A stretch of DNA of 64,000 nt from Cysteiniphilum marinum (GCF_014857925.1 NZ_JACYVZ010000013.1:1-64000), one strand, 5' to 3'. Positions 29,176 through 39,159 are shown, counted from the stretch's first letter. A program made the numbers and translations. Notes: a model not told the origin generated them from the sequence alone.

Positions 29176-29868
29176 ATGGCAGTTAAAATAGAGAAAAAAA
29201 TCACAGGCTTTAATATTGTCAAACCCGATGATGGGGCAAACAATGTTGCAGTTAAATCAACAAAAAAAGAAAAATCACATCAGCAAATGAGTGAAAATAT
29301 CAAGCGTCCAGAATCATTGCTTGGTGAAACCTATAAGATTAAGCCACCTCAGGCAGAGCATGCACTGTATGTGACAATTAATGATATCGTTTTAAATGAA
29401 GGCACTGAGCATGAGATGCGTCGCCCATTTGAGATCTTTTTGAGTTCTAAAAATATGGAGCACTTTCAATGGACGATTGCTTTGACTTTGATTATTTCAG
29501 CGGTTTTTCGCAAAGGGGGGGATATTACCTTTTTAGTTGAAGAGTTACGATCTGTTTTTGATCCTAATGGCGGTTATTTAAAGCGTGGTGGAAAGTATAT
29601 TCCTTCATTAGTTTCTGAAATTGGTGATGTTATTGAAAAGCATTTAAAGAAAATTGGCATGTTGCCAGATGATGAGTTAGATGAAGAACAGAAGCAATAT
29701 ATTGCTGCTAAGCGTCAAGAGCTGGATCAACGTCAACAACCAAGTAATGACGCAAGCAGTAACTTTCCACCTGAGTCACAACTGTGCACCAAATGCAGTA
29801 CCAAAGCGATGGTACGTATGGATAATTGCTTAACATGCTTAAATTGCGGTTACTCTAAGTGCGGATAA
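29176..29868 (+). CDS. nrdJb: NrdJb-like subunit of split class II ribonucleotide reductase
   Basis: The 230-residue protein matches, in length and pattern, the small part (NrdJb) of the split B12-dependent ribonucleotide reductase known from Pseudomonas. The core has LYVTINDIVLNEGTEHEMRR, then PFEIFLSSKNMEHFQWTIAL and a conserved F-x-P-N-G-G-Y segment. The C-terminal tail is Cys-rich (C204-x2-C207 then C218, C221, C224, C229), suited to zinc binding or to reducing the active site. The large subunit NrdJa, usually next door, is not here: upstream lie lipoproteins and downstream a membrane protein. With the cobalamin-controlled receptor nearby it suggests reliance on B12. Confidence 0.75.
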   Translation: MAVKIEKKITGFNIVKPDDGANNVAVKSTKKEKSHQQMSENIKRPESLLGETYKIKPPQAEHALYVTINDIVLNEGTEHEMRRPFEIFLSSKNMEHFQWTIALTLIISAVFRKGGDITFLVEELRSVFDPNGGYLKRGGKYIPSLVSEIGDVIEKHLKKIGMLPDDELDEEQKQYIAAKRQELDQRQQPSNDASSNFPPESQLCTKCSTKAMVRMDNCLTCLNCGYSKCG

Positions 29869-29875
29869 ATCAATC

Positions 29876-30367
29876 ATGATTTATGCCTTTTTCTATCTTG
29901 CTTTTTGCATTTATCTTGGTTTTTTTCTTAAGAGTAAATGGGCGACATTACTGCTTGCGATCTCTGTGATAAGTTGGTTTGTTGTGCGTTTGCCTGAGAT
30001 TAATGCTGATCTTAGTTGGCGCTTTACTTTAACAATCATCGCTTATATGACTGAATTTGTGGTGTTGCTGTATTTTTTCCCTAAAAAAATCATTCAACTA
30101 ACGCGCCCAAATGTACAGAAAAACTTAATTGTGACAGGCGTTTTATTGGTTGTTTTTAGTGTGGTTGTATTATTTAGCAGCCTCGCAATTCCTTATATGC
30201 AGCAAGTGTTAATGCAGCAGGCAAATGCTGATATTAACCATATGTTGTCACAAATTAGTTGGCTTTATCGTTTTGGTAGTTTTGCTGGTTGGCTAAGCTT
30301 TTTTAGCTATCTTTATCTTTGGATTGGCTTAAGTCGGTTTATTGTTAAGCGTCCTTTCGGCGTTTAA
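29876..30367 (+). CDS. Polytopic membrane protein of unknown function
   Basis: This 163-residue protein has about four to five membrane helices: residues 1-16 and 20-40, then segments around 50-70, 83-108 and 133-155. It starts seven bases after the nrdJb-like stop, so the two are probably one transcript. I recognise no family and see no catalytic motif. The intergenic repeat at 30375 follows directly. Confidence 0.65.
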   Translation: MIYAFFYLAFCIYLGFFLKSKWATLLLAISVISWFVVRLPEINADLSWRFTLTIIAYMTEFVVLLYFFPKKIIQLTRPNVQKNLIVTGVLLVVFSVVVLFSSLAIPYMQQVLMQQANADINHMLSQISWLYRFGSFAGWLSFFSYLYLWIGLSRFIVKRPFGV

Positions 30368-30374
30368 CGGAGGT

Positions 30375-30488
30375 GGGCGTATGCAATACGCCCCTACGAA
30401 TCTCAACTCTCCCCTTGCGGGAGAGGTCGTGCGGCGTAAGCGGCACGGGTGAGGGGTGCTACGTTGGCTGAGCGTTAGTCGAAGCCAA
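30375..30488. repeat. Composite intergenic hairpin repeat, copy 1
   Basis: Three hairpins follow each other. GGGCGTAT-GCA-ATACGCCC spans 30375-30393. CTCTCCC-CTTGC-GGGAGAG begins near 30407, followed by GTGC-G-GC-GTAA-GC-G-GCAC and GGGTGAGGGG. Last comes TTGGCT...GTCGAAGCCAA to 30488. The second and third parts recur at 31602 and 40483 or 34822. Such elements resemble REP/BIME-type mobile intergenic repeats. Confidence 0.75.
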
Positions 30489-30500
30489 TTATTGGGCGCT

Positions 30501-31415
30501 TTAAAGCCAATGATCTTTTATGGTATTGAATAAAGCTTGCAGTTTTGGGTCATCTTTAAGCGACTTTTTAGTAATCAAGTAACAGTCTAAGGCTGGTGGT
30601 TGATAATCTTGCAATATCGACATAAGCTTTTTGTGTTTAATAGCTGATTGCACAGTAAAAGAGGGCAGATAAGCGATGCCTAGATCGCTTAACGCCATAT
30701 CTAATAATGATTTACTTGAGGAACTTTTGTACTGTCCTGCTACTGCAATATGCGTCACTTCATCATGAACTTTAAATTCCCATGTGCCTTTAAAATTGTG
30801 ACTATGATCAATACACTTGTGTTGGGCTAAATCCGATGGTGATTTAATATCAGCATGATCATCAAGATAGGTTTGTGTGGCACAAGTGATTTTTGTCCAT
30901 GTGCCTATTTTTGCTGCATAGTAATCAAGGTGAGGAGGTAGCAAACCACAAAAAATAATACCATCAAAGTTATCTGCAATAATGTTTGGAAGATAATTGC
31001 CAATATGCCAATCCAACTGTAGTTGCGGATGTTCTAGGCTCAGAAACTTAAGCGATGGGATGCATATTTCACTGAAAACACTTTGTGGCACACCAATTTT
31101 AAGTAGCCCATATAGATTATTCTCTACACTGTGAATTTGAGTGTAGAGATTGTTTTCAAGAGCAAGTAACTCTTTGATCGTATGCCATATTTTTTGGCCT
31201 TCTGGTGTGATGCTGACATTTCTTGTATTACGATAAAATAAAGTAGCATTGTAATGGCGTTCAAGTTCTTTAATAGCATTTGAAACTTTGGATAATGTGG
31301 TATTGCAGTGCTTGGCAGTTAGTCTAAAGTTGTTTAATTGGGCGAGTGTATCAAATAATTGATAGTGCATCATGCTAAGCTTGTTTGATTTTATTTTTAA
31401 ATCAGTCATATTCAA
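30501..31415 (-). CDS. LysR-family transcriptional regulator
   Basis: The 304-residue protein has the N-terminal LysR helix-turn-helix (YQLFDTLAQLNNFRLTAKHC, then NTTLSKVSNAIKELERHYNATLFYRNTRNVSITPEG) and a periplasmic-binding-protein-like effector domain (LLKIGVPQSV ... ISRE-like end). It is bracketed by two copies of the intergenic repeat and has no obvious divergent partner, so its target and ligand cannot be told. An inner ATG (MMHYQLFD, residues 15-16) is an alternative start closer to the family consensus. Confidence 0.9.
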   Translation of the reverse strand: MNMTDLKIKSNKLSMMHYQLFDTLAQLNNFRLTAKHCNTTLSKVSNAIKELERHYNATLFYRNTRNVSITPEGQKIWHTIKELLALENNLYTQIHSVENNLYGLLKIGVPQSVFSEICIPSLKFLSLEHPQLQLDWHIGNYLPNIIADNFDGIIFCGLLPPHLDYYAAKIGTWTKITCATQTYLDDHADIKSPSDLAQHKCIDHSHNFKGTWEFKVHDEVTHIAVAGQYKSSSSKSLLDMALSDLGIAYLPSFTVQSAIKHKKLMSILQDYQPPALDCYLITKKSLKDDPKLQALFNTIKDHWL

Positions 31416-31777
31416 AAACTCGTTATTATCGTAAATATGGAGACAGTGTAAGATTGTTTTTGTTGATATACAATAAAATATCTTTTAGGCTTTGCTTTGA
31501 TGAAGTTTGCCATACAAAAGAAGGGGAGATGCTTTTTAATCAGCTACATGGTGAGCATGTAGTCATAATAAGTTTCAATATGCCCTACAAATTTATTACC
31601 TCGCCCCTTGCGGGAGAGGTCGTGCAGCGTAAGCGGCACGGGTGAGGGGTGCTACGTTGGCTTAAGCATGGTCGAAGCCAACAGTCATCTTTACCTTTTT
31701 TAGATTCCCTTCGACAGGCTCAGGGAGCGGTCAATAATTTGAAAAGAGCTCTTATTTTCTCAGGGAACGATTGATAT
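31416..31777. repeat. Composite intergenic hairpin repeat, copy 2 (core 31602-31730)
   Basis: The core begins CGCCCCTTGCGGGAGAGG at 31602, continues with GTGC-A-GC-GTAA-GC-G-GCAC and GGGTGAGGGG, then TTGGCTTAAGC...GTCGAAGCCAA and TTCCCTTCGACAGGCTCAGG ending near 31730. It nearly duplicates copy 1 and shares its last part with 34875. Nothing else in 31416-31601 looks like a gene; a small frame across it (31385-31645) is treated as spurious. Confidence 0.75.
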
Positions 31778-32500
31778 TTAATTGGAAGATGAAGCGATTA
31801 ATTCCAAAGGAATATTGATATCAATACTATGTGGCAATAAAAGTTTATGCGTATAATTTTGTGACTGCAAAAACTGACTCAGAAGATCTTGTAGCACTTG
31901 AGGTGGTAAGGGCGAGAAGCTTATTTTCTCTATGATACCTTGATTATTAATTGTTAGCCTAATCATAACATTGAAAGATTTATAAGGTGGGGGTTGTTTG
32001 GCAAGATAGTTAGTTAGAGCACTTTGTAATTCTGACATGATATTATTTATTTCTTCAGCACTACTAAAGGCAGAGGTGGCTAAAGATGTACTCAATTTAG
32101 TGACATGATGATCTTTCTTATTCAATTGAGTCGATGATTTATTTGCTTCAATCTTCTTTTTCTCGCGATGTCGAGGTTGTATTTTTTTTGGTGGATTGTT
32201 GTAAATTTTGAGTTTTGAGTTGTGTGTTGTCAGCGGCGTATCAGCTGTTGTTGACATTTGTTCTAACATATTCATCTGAGAGGCTGCTGGTGAAATATTT
32301 GTTGCACTATTTGGGGTGTTAGTACTTACGTTGGTCTGGCTAAGATAAACAATATGTGCAGGGATGCTTTCTTTAGTTAGAGCAATAGCAATATGTTTAT
32401 TTGAGGTATTACTTATATATTCAGCAACCACACATAAAAGAGCAATAACTAAGATAACACTTGAGTGCAAAGCAAGAGAAAGCAGGGTTGCATGTTTCAT
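31778..32500 (-). CDS. TonB-like energy-transducing protein
   Basis: The 240-residue protein has one N-terminal membrane helix (residues about 8-28), a long Ser/Thr/Lys/Pro-rich stretch that could span the periplasm (PPKKIQPRHREKKKIE), and a C-terminal domain of about 75 residues (PPPYKSFNVMIRLTINNQGI, then IEKISFSPLP) that fits the TonB/TolA C-terminal fold. It starts nine bases after the TonB-dependent receptor stop, so it is co-transcribed under the cobalamin riboswitch and is probably a dedicated TonB for that receptor. No exbB or exbD is nearby. Confidence 0.75.
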   Translation of the reverse strand: MKHATLLSLALHSSVILVIALLCVVAEYISNTSNKHIAIALTKESIPAHIVYLSQTNVSTNTPNSATNISPAASQMNMLEQMSTTADTPLTTHNSKLKIYNNPPKKIQPRHREKKKIEANKSSTQLNKKDHHVTKLSTSLATSAFSSAEEINNIMSELQSALTNYLAKQPPPYKSFNVMIRLTINNQGIIEKISFSPLPPQVLQDLLSQFLQSQNYTHKLLLPHSIDINIPLELIASSSN

Positions 32501-32509
32501 AACAAGCGA

Positions 32510-34567
32510 TTAAAACTGATATTGAATATTAAGCATTGCGACAATGCCATCGGCAGGGTAGTAGCTTAGGTCTTTTAAATTATAGGTTGAAACATAACTG
32601 TAATAGAACTGATTAAACAGGTTATAAATATTGAAATTAAACTGCCAATGATCGATCTGATACTTAGCGCCAAGGTTGGTAAGGAAATAACCACGTTGTT
32701 TAGCAAGGCTATTGGTATAATCACCATAGGCGTAGCTTGCACTATAATATTGCTCTTGTAGCCAGAAAGAGAGTTTGTCATTAAATTGCCAATGGCTATG
32801 GACCTCAGCAGCAAAGGGAGGTTGACCAGGTACTTGATTGTTACTAATATCAACGTTAATTTTATTGCTATTTTTAAAAAAACCGGATCTAAAAGTATTT
32901 AGATTAAAGGCAAAACTGCCGCCAAGACTTAAACTCGGCAGCCATGCGTAATCAAGAGCGAATAAATTACCAATGGTTTGTGTCGGTGGTAAATTAATAT
33001 TGGCACCTGGGAATTGTGAATCTGGGACTGGGTAACTTGGATCATAATCAATCTGGTTATTAATCAGCATCCAGTAACTGCTATTCTTAACAGTCAACTT
33101 ATCGTTTTTATAGGTGTTATCAAGCTGATAAATCCATGCCGTTTGCGGATTTAAGCCAAAGCTTGTTGTTGTCCCAGGGGTTAAATTAGATTGATCAATA
33201 AAAGGCAGCTGATAAGCATATGAAGCTGAAGCGCGTGTATTAAACGTCTTATTCCAGTTGTATTGCAAATAAATATCACCAGCACCAATATTAATCACTT
33301 GTGAGCCTGAGCTATTACTCGAGATAAAATTACCTGTAGTATAGCTATGCTCAAAACGCCCACCAATACCACTTTGCCAGTTTTTGTTTAGGGTAAAGTC
33401 ACTTTGGTTAAATAATGCAATGCTGGTTTGTGTCGCATTATTTATTGTGCTGCTTTGTCTGAAGGTTTGATAATTAAACTCGCTACCAAATGTATTTTTC
33501 ACAAAATCATTGTCAAATACAATGCTTGGGCGTAAATAAAATAAGCTACTGCCTTGTTTAGAGGAGTAGTTTGATTCTGCAAAAATAGCATTAGCCCATT
33601 GCTGTTGATATTGCGATTTGAGGTTAAATTGCCATTGTTTATCAAGTGTTTGTTCAAAATTAAGCTGCGTGTTAATGGTGTGATTAATATATTTTTCTTT
33701 GCCACTACTCGCTTGCCATGGATTATCATCGCTTTGTTGTTGATTTAGTGCTCCTGGGAAGTGCAAATATTGATAACTATCACTGAAGTTCAGTGAAAAC
33801 TTTTGTGTGTTAGTTTGATGCATTAGGGCAATATAGGCATTATTGCTATTGTTGCGTGAATAATTGCGATAGCCATCAATGCTTTGACTAGTATTAGCAA
33901 ACTGTAAACTCCATGTTTTCTCATTATCCAATAGCTGATTAATAAAGACATTAACGCCAGCACCAAATGGATAGCCGCCAGATAATCCAATCATGTATTT
34001 ATCTTCAGCTATAAATTTCTGTTTAATATTAATCGTGCCACCTAAGCCCATGCCGCCATAAAGTACACTACTGGCTGTAGGATCAATGGCGATACTTTCA
34101 ATGCTATCTTGTGGGATCAAAGAGATATTTTGCGCTTGTGAGTTAAATTGATTCAGTGGAATACCATTTAATAAAACGCTCGCACGTTGCCCCTTTAAAT
34201 AAAAACTGGGGTTTGCTGCACTACTATTATTGCTGTTAACCCAAGCATTTTGCTCAATGGTGCGGTCAATGCTTTGATTGGCATAATTAGGCATTAAGGA
34301 GACGCTAATCGGTGAGCTAGAGGCATCGCTATTGTTGCTTTGTGTTTTGTTTTCATCATTATTTAAATGATTCGCATAATTTATAACAATCGTTGGTAAG
34401 GTGTATTCAGTCGCTGATAGCTGTTTATCATCACTAGTGGCTTTGACATTTTTTGCATTTTTTACATTATTATCACTGTCGTTATTCTGTTGATCAGCAA
34501 AGCTTGTTTGCCCAACGATGGACAATAGTATGATGGCACTTAAAGTGCGAAAACGGTATGGTTGCAT
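32510..34567 (-). CDS. btuB: TonB-dependent outer-membrane receptor, probably for cobalamin (BtuB-like)
   Basis: The 685-residue product has a signal peptide (to about residue 24, ending TSFA), a TonB-box-like segment (TEYTLPTIVINYANH), a plug domain (VLLNGIPLNQFNSQAQNISL, then IPQDSIESIAIDPTASSVLYGGMGLGGTINI) and a long beta-barrel ending in the aromatic terminal signature (VAMLNIQYQF). The cobalamin riboswitch in its leader makes B12 or a related corrinoid the likely cargo. Ribosome binding site AGAGGG precedes the ATG. The symbol is assigned by riboswitch context rather than by close similarity. Confidence 0.87.
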   Translation of the reverse strand: MQPYRFRTLSAIILLSIVGQTSFADQQNNDSDNNVKNAKNVKATSDDKQLSATEYTLPTIVINYANHLNNDENKTQSNNSDASSSPISVSLMPNYANQSIDRTIEQNAWVNSNNSSAANPSFYLKGQRASVLLNGIPLNQFNSQAQNISLIPQDSIESIAIDPTASSVLYGGMGLGGTINIKQKFIAEDKYMIGLSGGYPFGAGVNVFINQLLDNEKTWSLQFANTSQSIDGYRNYSRNNSNNAYIALMHQTNTQKFSLNFSDSYQYLHFPGALNQQQSDDNPWQASSGKEKYINHTINTQLNFEQTLDKQWQFNLKSQYQQQWANAIFAESNYSSKQGSSLFYLRPSIVFDNDFVKNTFGSEFNYQTFRQSSTINNATQTSIALFNQSDFTLNKNWQSGIGGRFEHSYTTGNFISSNSSGSQVINIGAGDIYLQYNWNKTFNTRASASYAYQLPFIDQSNLTPGTTTSFGLNPQTAWIYQLDNTYKNDKLTVKNSSYWMLINNQIDYDPSYPVPDSQFPGANINLPPTQTIGNLFALDYAWLPSLSLGGSFAFNLNTFRSGFFKNSNKINVDISNNQVPGQPPFAAEVHSHWQFNDKLSFWLQEQYYSASYAYGDYTNSLAKQRGYFLTNLGAKYQIDHWQFNFNIYNLFNQFYYSYVSTYNLKDLSYYPADGIVAMLNIQYQF

Positions 34568-34610
34568 GGAGCCCTCTTTGTTGTTTATATCCCCGTAAAC
34601 GTTGTGTTAT

Positions 34611-34780
34611 TAGGCAGGTTTCCGGACTTATCCCAAATGCTTCTTCCCAGTTGCCCAGTGAATGATTGCAAACGCTTTTTAAGCTATCTTTAAAAGTGTG
34701 GTTTACCGTTGCGGGTACAGTATTGGATTTACACCAATTTCCCTTTTAACTCATGTATAAAGAACGATGAGCACCTAACA
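34611..34780 (-). promoter_or_regulatory. Cobalamin (B12) riboswitch
   Basis: On the minus strand the leader carries the ordered conserved blocks of the AdoCbl aptamer: GTTAGGTGC at the 5' end, GGGAAATTGGTGTAAATCC, the B12 box GTACCCGCAACGGT, CACTGGG...CTGGGAAG and AAGTCCGGAAACCTGCC at the 3' end. The end of the aptamer lies about 44 bases before the receptor start, so translation control through the AGAGGG site is likely. Confidence 0.95.
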
Positions 34781-34787
34781 GGCGCTG

Positions 34788-34816
34788 ATATTAGAGCGCT
34801 TTAAAGCAAATAGCAA
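34788..34816 (-). promoter_or_regulatory. Promoter of the riboswitch-btuB-tonB transcript
   Basis: On the minus strand -35 TTGCTA (34811-34816) and -10 TAATAT (34788-34793) are separated by 17 bases, and transcription would start near 34781, at the 5' end of the riboswitch. Confidence 0.65.
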
Positions 34817-34821
34817 GTGTA

Positions 34822-34901
34822 AACGTTGGCTTAAGCGTTTGTTGAAGCCAATTTCCATCTTTACTTTTTTTACATTCCCTTCGACTTCGCTCAGGGAACG
34901 G
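34822..34901. repeat. Composite intergenic hairpin repeat, partial copy 3
   Basis: This copy lacks the CTCTCCC part. It has ACGTTGGCTTAAGC...GTTGAAGCCAA (34823-34852) and TTCCCTTCGACTTCGCTCAG followed by GGAACGG (34875-34901), both matching the second half of copy 2. The rest of the 34902-35087 stretch before dxs shows only degenerate echoes of the same sequence. Confidence 0.65.
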
Positions 34902-35087
34902 TAAATAATGTGAGTGATTACAAGCGTTAGCCTTAACTCTCATGACCTATTGAATTTTGCTTAAGGCACGATTGACTATTGAGTTAATAACATTAAAAGC
35001 AAAGAATATTAAGGGTTTTACTTGAGAAAGCCAGCATAGTAAAGGATACTATGCCACAGAACTAAAATAGACAAATTGCTTGTTGTT

Positions 35088-36953
35088 ATGTCAAAAACAA
35101 ATCGTGCAAATTACCCCTTGTTAGCAAAGATTAACTCGCCTTGTGATTTGCGCAAACTTGCCGTTTCTCAATTAACACATTTAGCGACTGAAATACGCAC
35201 CTTCCTTGTTGAGACGTTAGATGTCTCAGGTGGGCATTTTGCTAGTAGCTTAGGCGCTTTGGAGCTAACCATTGCTTTACATTATGTCTATGATACACCC
35301 AATGATCACTTGGTGTGGGATGTGGGGCATCAAACCTATGTGCACAAGATCCTAACAGGGCGTGCTGATGAGCTAATTACTATTAAAAAGCCTGGTGGCA
35401 TTTCAGGCTTTCCTAAGCGCAGTGAAAGTGTTTATGATAGCTTTGGTGTAGGGCATTCCAGTACATCAATAGGGGCTGCTTTAGGCATGGCAGAAGCGGA
35501 TAAACTCAAAGAATCAAATGCTAAATCTGTTGCCATTATTGGTGATGGGGCCTTAACCGCAGGTATGGCATTTGAAGCGTTAAATCATGCCGGTGGTATG
35601 CATTCAGATATTTTGGTGGTGCTAAATGACAATGAGATGTCTATCTCTGAGAATGTTGGTGCGCTTACGAGTCATTTGACTAAAATTCTATCGGGATCAA
35701 CCTATAACAATATTCGTGAAACTGGTAAAAAATTTCTTAAAAAACTCCCAGGCGCCTTTGAGCTGGCAAAACGCTTGGAAACCCAAGCCAAGGGGATGTT
35801 TGTACCGGCTAATTTATTCGAGGCACTTAATTTTTACTATGTGGGTCCAATTGATGGACATGACATTGAAGCTTTGGTTGAAGCATTAAAAACAATTAAA
35901 TATCATGACGGTCCTAAGCTTTTGCATATCTTAACCAAAAAGGGTAAAGGCTATGAAAAGGCAGAGGAAGATCCGATTAAGTTTCATCATGTTAATCCAC
36001 AGTTTAATTCAAATTTAGCGACTAAAGGTGTATCACAAGTCAAATTAAGCTACTCAAATATCTTTGGGCAGTGGCTATGTGATATGGCAGCAAAAGATGA
36101 CAAGCTTGTTGGTATCACGCCTGCGATGCGTGAAGGATCAGATTTGATTCGCTTTTCAAAAGAATACCCTAAACGCTACTATGATGTTGCGATTGCTGAG
36201 CAACATGCGGTGACGTTTGCCGCGGGTCTTGCTTGTGAGGGTTATAAACCGGTTGTTGCTATTTATTCAACCTTTTTACAACGCGCTTATGATCAAGTGA
36301 TTCATGATGTGAGTTTACAGAATTTAGATATTCTCTATGCTGTGGATCGTGCTGGCATTGTGGGAGCTGATGGCGCGACACATGCGGGAATTTTTGATTT
36401 AAGCTTTATGCGTTGTATTCCTAATACCGTTGTCATGACGCCAAGTGATGAAAACGAGTGTTATCACATGTTAAGCTTAGGCTTTAAACACCAAGGTCCG
36501 GCGATGGTGCGTTACCCGCGTGGTACGGGCACAGGTGCCGAGATTACAGAAAGTTTTGACCTGAAAATGGGACAATCAAAATGCGCACGCCAAGGTCAAA
36601 AAGTGGCGATTTTAAACTTTGGCACTTTACTGCCAATAGCCATCAAAGCAGCTGAACAACTTAATGCTACTGTGATAGACATGCGCTTTGTCAAGCCATT
36701 AGATACACAGATAATTAAAGAGCTGGTTAATTCGCATGAGATTATTCTTACATTAGAAGAGAATGTGATTATGGGTGGCGCTGGATCTGCAGTGAATGAA
36801 TATCTAATTGCTAATGACCTATTAAGTAAAATCAAAGTGCGTAACATCGGATTGCCTGACCATTATCAGGATCATGGTGATAAAAATGCATTATTGTCAG
36901 AAGTAGGTATTTCAGTAGAGGGTATTATTCAACTAGTTGAGTCAATTGTTTAA
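35088..36953 (+). CDS. dxs: 1-deoxy-D-xylulose-5-phosphate synthase
   Basis: DXS condenses pyruvate and glyceraldehyde 3-phosphate, the first step of the MEP isoprenoid pathway, using thiamine diphosphate. The 621-residue product shows [35 protein letters not shown], the ThDP-binding [33 protein letters not shown], and in the transketolase part [19 protein letters not shown] and [15 protein letters not shown]. The ATG at 35088 ([12 protein letters not shown]) is preferred to a TTG twelve bases upstream, though neither has a strong ribosome binding site. It ends 9 bases from the convergent exporter gene. Confidence 0.97.
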   Translation: MSKTNRANYPLLAKINSPCDLRKLAVSQLTHLATEIRTFLVETLDVSGGHFASSLGALELTIALHYVYDTPNDHLVWDVGHQTYVHKILTGRADELITIKKPGGISGFPKRSESVYDSFGVGHSSTSIGAALGMAEADKLKESNAKSVAIIGDGALTAGMAFEALNHAGGMHSDILVVLNDNEMSISENVGALTSHLTKILSGSTYNNIRETGKKFLKKLPGAFELAKRLETQAKGMFVPANLFEALNFYYVGPIDGHDIEALVEALKTIKYHDGPKLLHILTKKGKGYEKAEEDPIKFHHVNPQFNSNLATKGVSQVKLSYSNIFGQWLCDMAAKDDKLVGITPAMREGSDLIRFSKEYPKRYYDVAIAEQHAVTFAAGLACEGYKPVVAIYSTFLQRAYDQVIHDVSLQNLDILYAVDRAGIVGADGATHAGIFDLSFMRCIPNTVVMTPSDENECYHMLSLGFKHQGPAMVRYPRGTGTGAEITESFDLKMGQSKCARQGQKVAILNFGTLLPIAIKAAEQLNATVIDMRFVKPLDTQIIKELVNSHEIILTLEENVIMGGAGSAVNEYLIANDLLSKIKVRNIGLPDHYQDHGDKNALLSEVGISVEGIIQLVESIV

Positions 36954-36962
36954 GTCAATAAA

Positions 36963-38189
36963 TTAAGTAGCAGGGCAAGTCTCAAGGGATGGTTTCTTGC
37001 GCTGAGATATAGCAAGATAAGCACCAAAGAAGGTAAGTAGTAATCCAACCCAAATAGCGTAAGAAATAATAAGTCCATTATAACCAAAGCGGGTGAGATA
37101 AGCGCCAAGACTGCTAAAGGTAAAAGCAAATAGATTTTGCACCAATCCAATAGCGGATGCCGCAGTCCCGCGGCGATGTGGATGAAGTGACAATGCTTGA
37201 CTTACTAAATTTGGCATGCCAATACCTGCGCCAATGGTAAAGATAAAAAATGGAATGGCTAATAACCATGCCGATAGAGTAATACTAGCTATCTCAGCAA
37301 TAACAACTAAGCTAAAAACAATAACGGCGATGCTTACAGGCAACATAAACATCTGTTTAAATGACGTGCCTTTTTTCAGTAAAAATTTAGAGAAGGTGCC
37401 CCCCAAAATAAACGCCACTGAAATTGGTATAAAGAACAGGCTAAAACTCTTTGTCGCAAAATGAAGCTTTGTCAGCAAAAAAGGAACCTGTGATAAGTAG
37501 ACATATACCGACATGTAGATCGTAGCACTGGCAAAGGCAAGTACCATAAACTGTGCATCAACAACCAGGTGTTTATATTGTTTTAAAATGGATAATACAA
37601 TGTGTGTTTGCTCTAGCTTGTGTTGTGGCTTTTTAGTTTGCGATGCGGTTTTTGGCGCAGGTAGACTTAATGTCAGTCCAATGAGGATAATTGCCAGAAT
37701 AGTTAGGGTAACAAAAAGCGCTTGCCAGTGGCTAAATGATAGAATAAATCCACCAAACATGGGGGCCAATGCGGGCATTGAACCAATGATAATAAAGCCT
37801 GAGTTAATCATGTGCTTTGCTTTGTCTTCAAAGTAGGTAAAGCTTAAAACTTGCCATAAACAAAGCGCACTGGCAGCACTTAAACCTTCAATAAAACGTG
37901 CAAAGATGAAGGTGGATATGTTTGGTGAAAATATCGCAATTAAATTCGCAATAATATAAAGTGTCAGTCCAAAAATAAGCACTTTAGAAGTTTTGATATG
38001 ATCGGCGATCGCTCCATATAAAGGGATACCTATCGCTAAGCCAAGCATATAAAAACTAACGGTAAGACTAATATGTGCCTTGGTAGTAGCGAAAGTGTGT
38101 TGTAATGTCGGCATCGCTGGAATGTAGATGTTTACGGTTAAGATAGACAATAAAGCAAGTAAATAAATCAGTAGTTTTAGTTGATTCAT
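36963..38189 (-). CDS. MFS exporter, Bcr/CflA type
   Basis: This 408-residue transporter has twelve predicted membrane helices and the drug-exporter pattern VNIYIPAMPTLQHTF in helix 1, then a motif-A-like GAIADHIKTSKVLIFGLTLY and FARFIEGLSAASALCLWQVL. These fit the Bcr/CflA branch of drug:H+ antiporters. Substrate unknown. A divergent LysR gene 118 bases away probably regulates it, a very common arrangement for efflux pumps. Confidence 0.88.
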   Translation of the reverse strand: MNQLKLLIYLLALLSILTVNIYIPAMPTLQHTFATTKAHISLTVSFYMLGLAIGIPLYGAIADHIKTSKVLIFGLTLYIIANLIAIFSPNISTFIFARFIEGLSAASALCLWQVLSFTYFEDKAKHMINSGFIIIGSMPALAPMFGGFILSFSHWQALFVTLTILAIILIGLTLSLPAPKTASQTKKPQHKLEQTHIVLSILKQYKHLVVDAQFMVLAFASATIYMSVYVYLSQVPFLLTKLHFATKSFSLFFIPISVAFILGGTFSKFLLKKGTSFKQMFMLPVSIAVIVFSLVVIAEIASITLSAWLLAIPFFIFTIGAGIGMPNLVSQALSLHPHRRGTAASAIGLVQNLFAFTFSSLGAYLTRFGYNGLIISYAIWVGLLLTFFGAYLAISQRKKPSLETCPAT

Positions 38190-38307
38190 GATAATTACCT
38201 TCGGTTTTTGAACTTGTTAGCAGTATACAAAATTTAATGTTAATTAAAATTGAATGATATTTAATATGATGTTAACTTATTTTAAACGGTATCGAGTGAG
38301 AAGCTAA

Positions 38308-39159
38308 ATGAACTATACCTTGCAACAATTGCGTGTTTTTATATCCGTCTATGAGTTAAAAAGCTTACGCCAAAGTGCAGAATTAATGTTTTTAACACCG
38401 CCAGCTTTGACCAAACAGCTACAAAACTTAGAAGATATTCTGGGATTTCAATTGTTTGAACGAACCAATAATAAATTAACAGCTAACAACAAAGGGCATG
38501 CTTTTTATACGATGATTAAGGCCATGCTACTTGAGTTTGATCGTATTAATCAGTTGGAGTTGCCTTTTTTAAAGCATAAAAATCCAACGCTTAAAATTGC
38601 CTTATCACAAATATTTGAGCAGAGTCTATTTTGTAAAATCAACCAAGTTATGAAGCTTGATCAATCATTTGATTATGATCTTGTTGTTGAAAATAAAACA
38701 AAACATATTGAACTGTTATTGAAATATGAGGTAGATGTTGCCTTAGTTGTACTTAATGAAGGCGAAAAAAATATGTTTAAAGAGCATGGCTTTGACGTTA
38801 GACTATATACTGATATCGTTCTTGATGCTTATATTTCACGTGATTTAGCAAAAGGGTTTGATCATATTGAGCAAGGCTTGAAAACACTAAAATATATTTT
38901 GTTAACTCAATTAAAAGATACGTTACAGATTAAAAGTGCACTTTATTTTTCCTCTTATACGACAATATTGCATGCAATTACCCAAGGAATTGGTTATGGC
39001 TTCTTGCCAACACCACTGTTGGCTGCCCAGGAAAAAGAGATGCTTTTGAATATAAATGACCAGATTTCTGAGAACATGCCTAATATACAAAGTTATTATG
39101 TTTATGCGCAAAATTCACCACTATTGAGCCTTATTGAAATGGTTTTTAATGTCAGATAA
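38308..39159 (+). CDS. LysR-family regulator divergent from the MFS exporter
   Basis: The 283-residue protein has a typical LysR winged helix-turn-helix (LQQLRVFISVYELKSLRQSA, then ELMFLTPPALTKQLQNLEDILGFQLFERTNNKLTANNKG) and an effector domain. It is transcribed away from the Bcr/CflA-type exporter gene with a short AT-rich intergenic region; it most likely controls that gene and itself. The ligand is not evident. Confidence 0.9.
   Translation: MNYTLQQLRVFISVYELKSLRQSAELMFLTPPALTKQLQNLEDILGFQLFERTNNKLTANNKGHAFYTMIKAMLLEFDRINQLELPFLKHKNPTLKIALSQIFEQSLFCKINQVMKLDQSFDYDLVVENKTKHIELLLKYEVDVALVVLNEGEKNMFKEHGFDVRLYTDIVLDAYISRDLAKGFDHIEQGLKTLKYILLTQLKDTLQIKSALYFSSYTTILHAITQGIGYGFLPTPLLAAQEKEMLLNINDQISENMPNIQSYYVYAQNSPLLSLIEMVFNVR

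Noticed and set aside
30375-30488. Possible CRISPR-like or tRNA-like structure
   Set aside because: The hairpins do not recur at regular spacing, there are no spacers, and no tRNA cloverleaf can be drawn; they fit dispersed intergenic repeats.
31385-31645. 86-residue plus-strand frame
   Set aside because: It starts antisense to the LysR gene and ends inside an intergenic repeat, with no ribosome binding site or recognisable domain.
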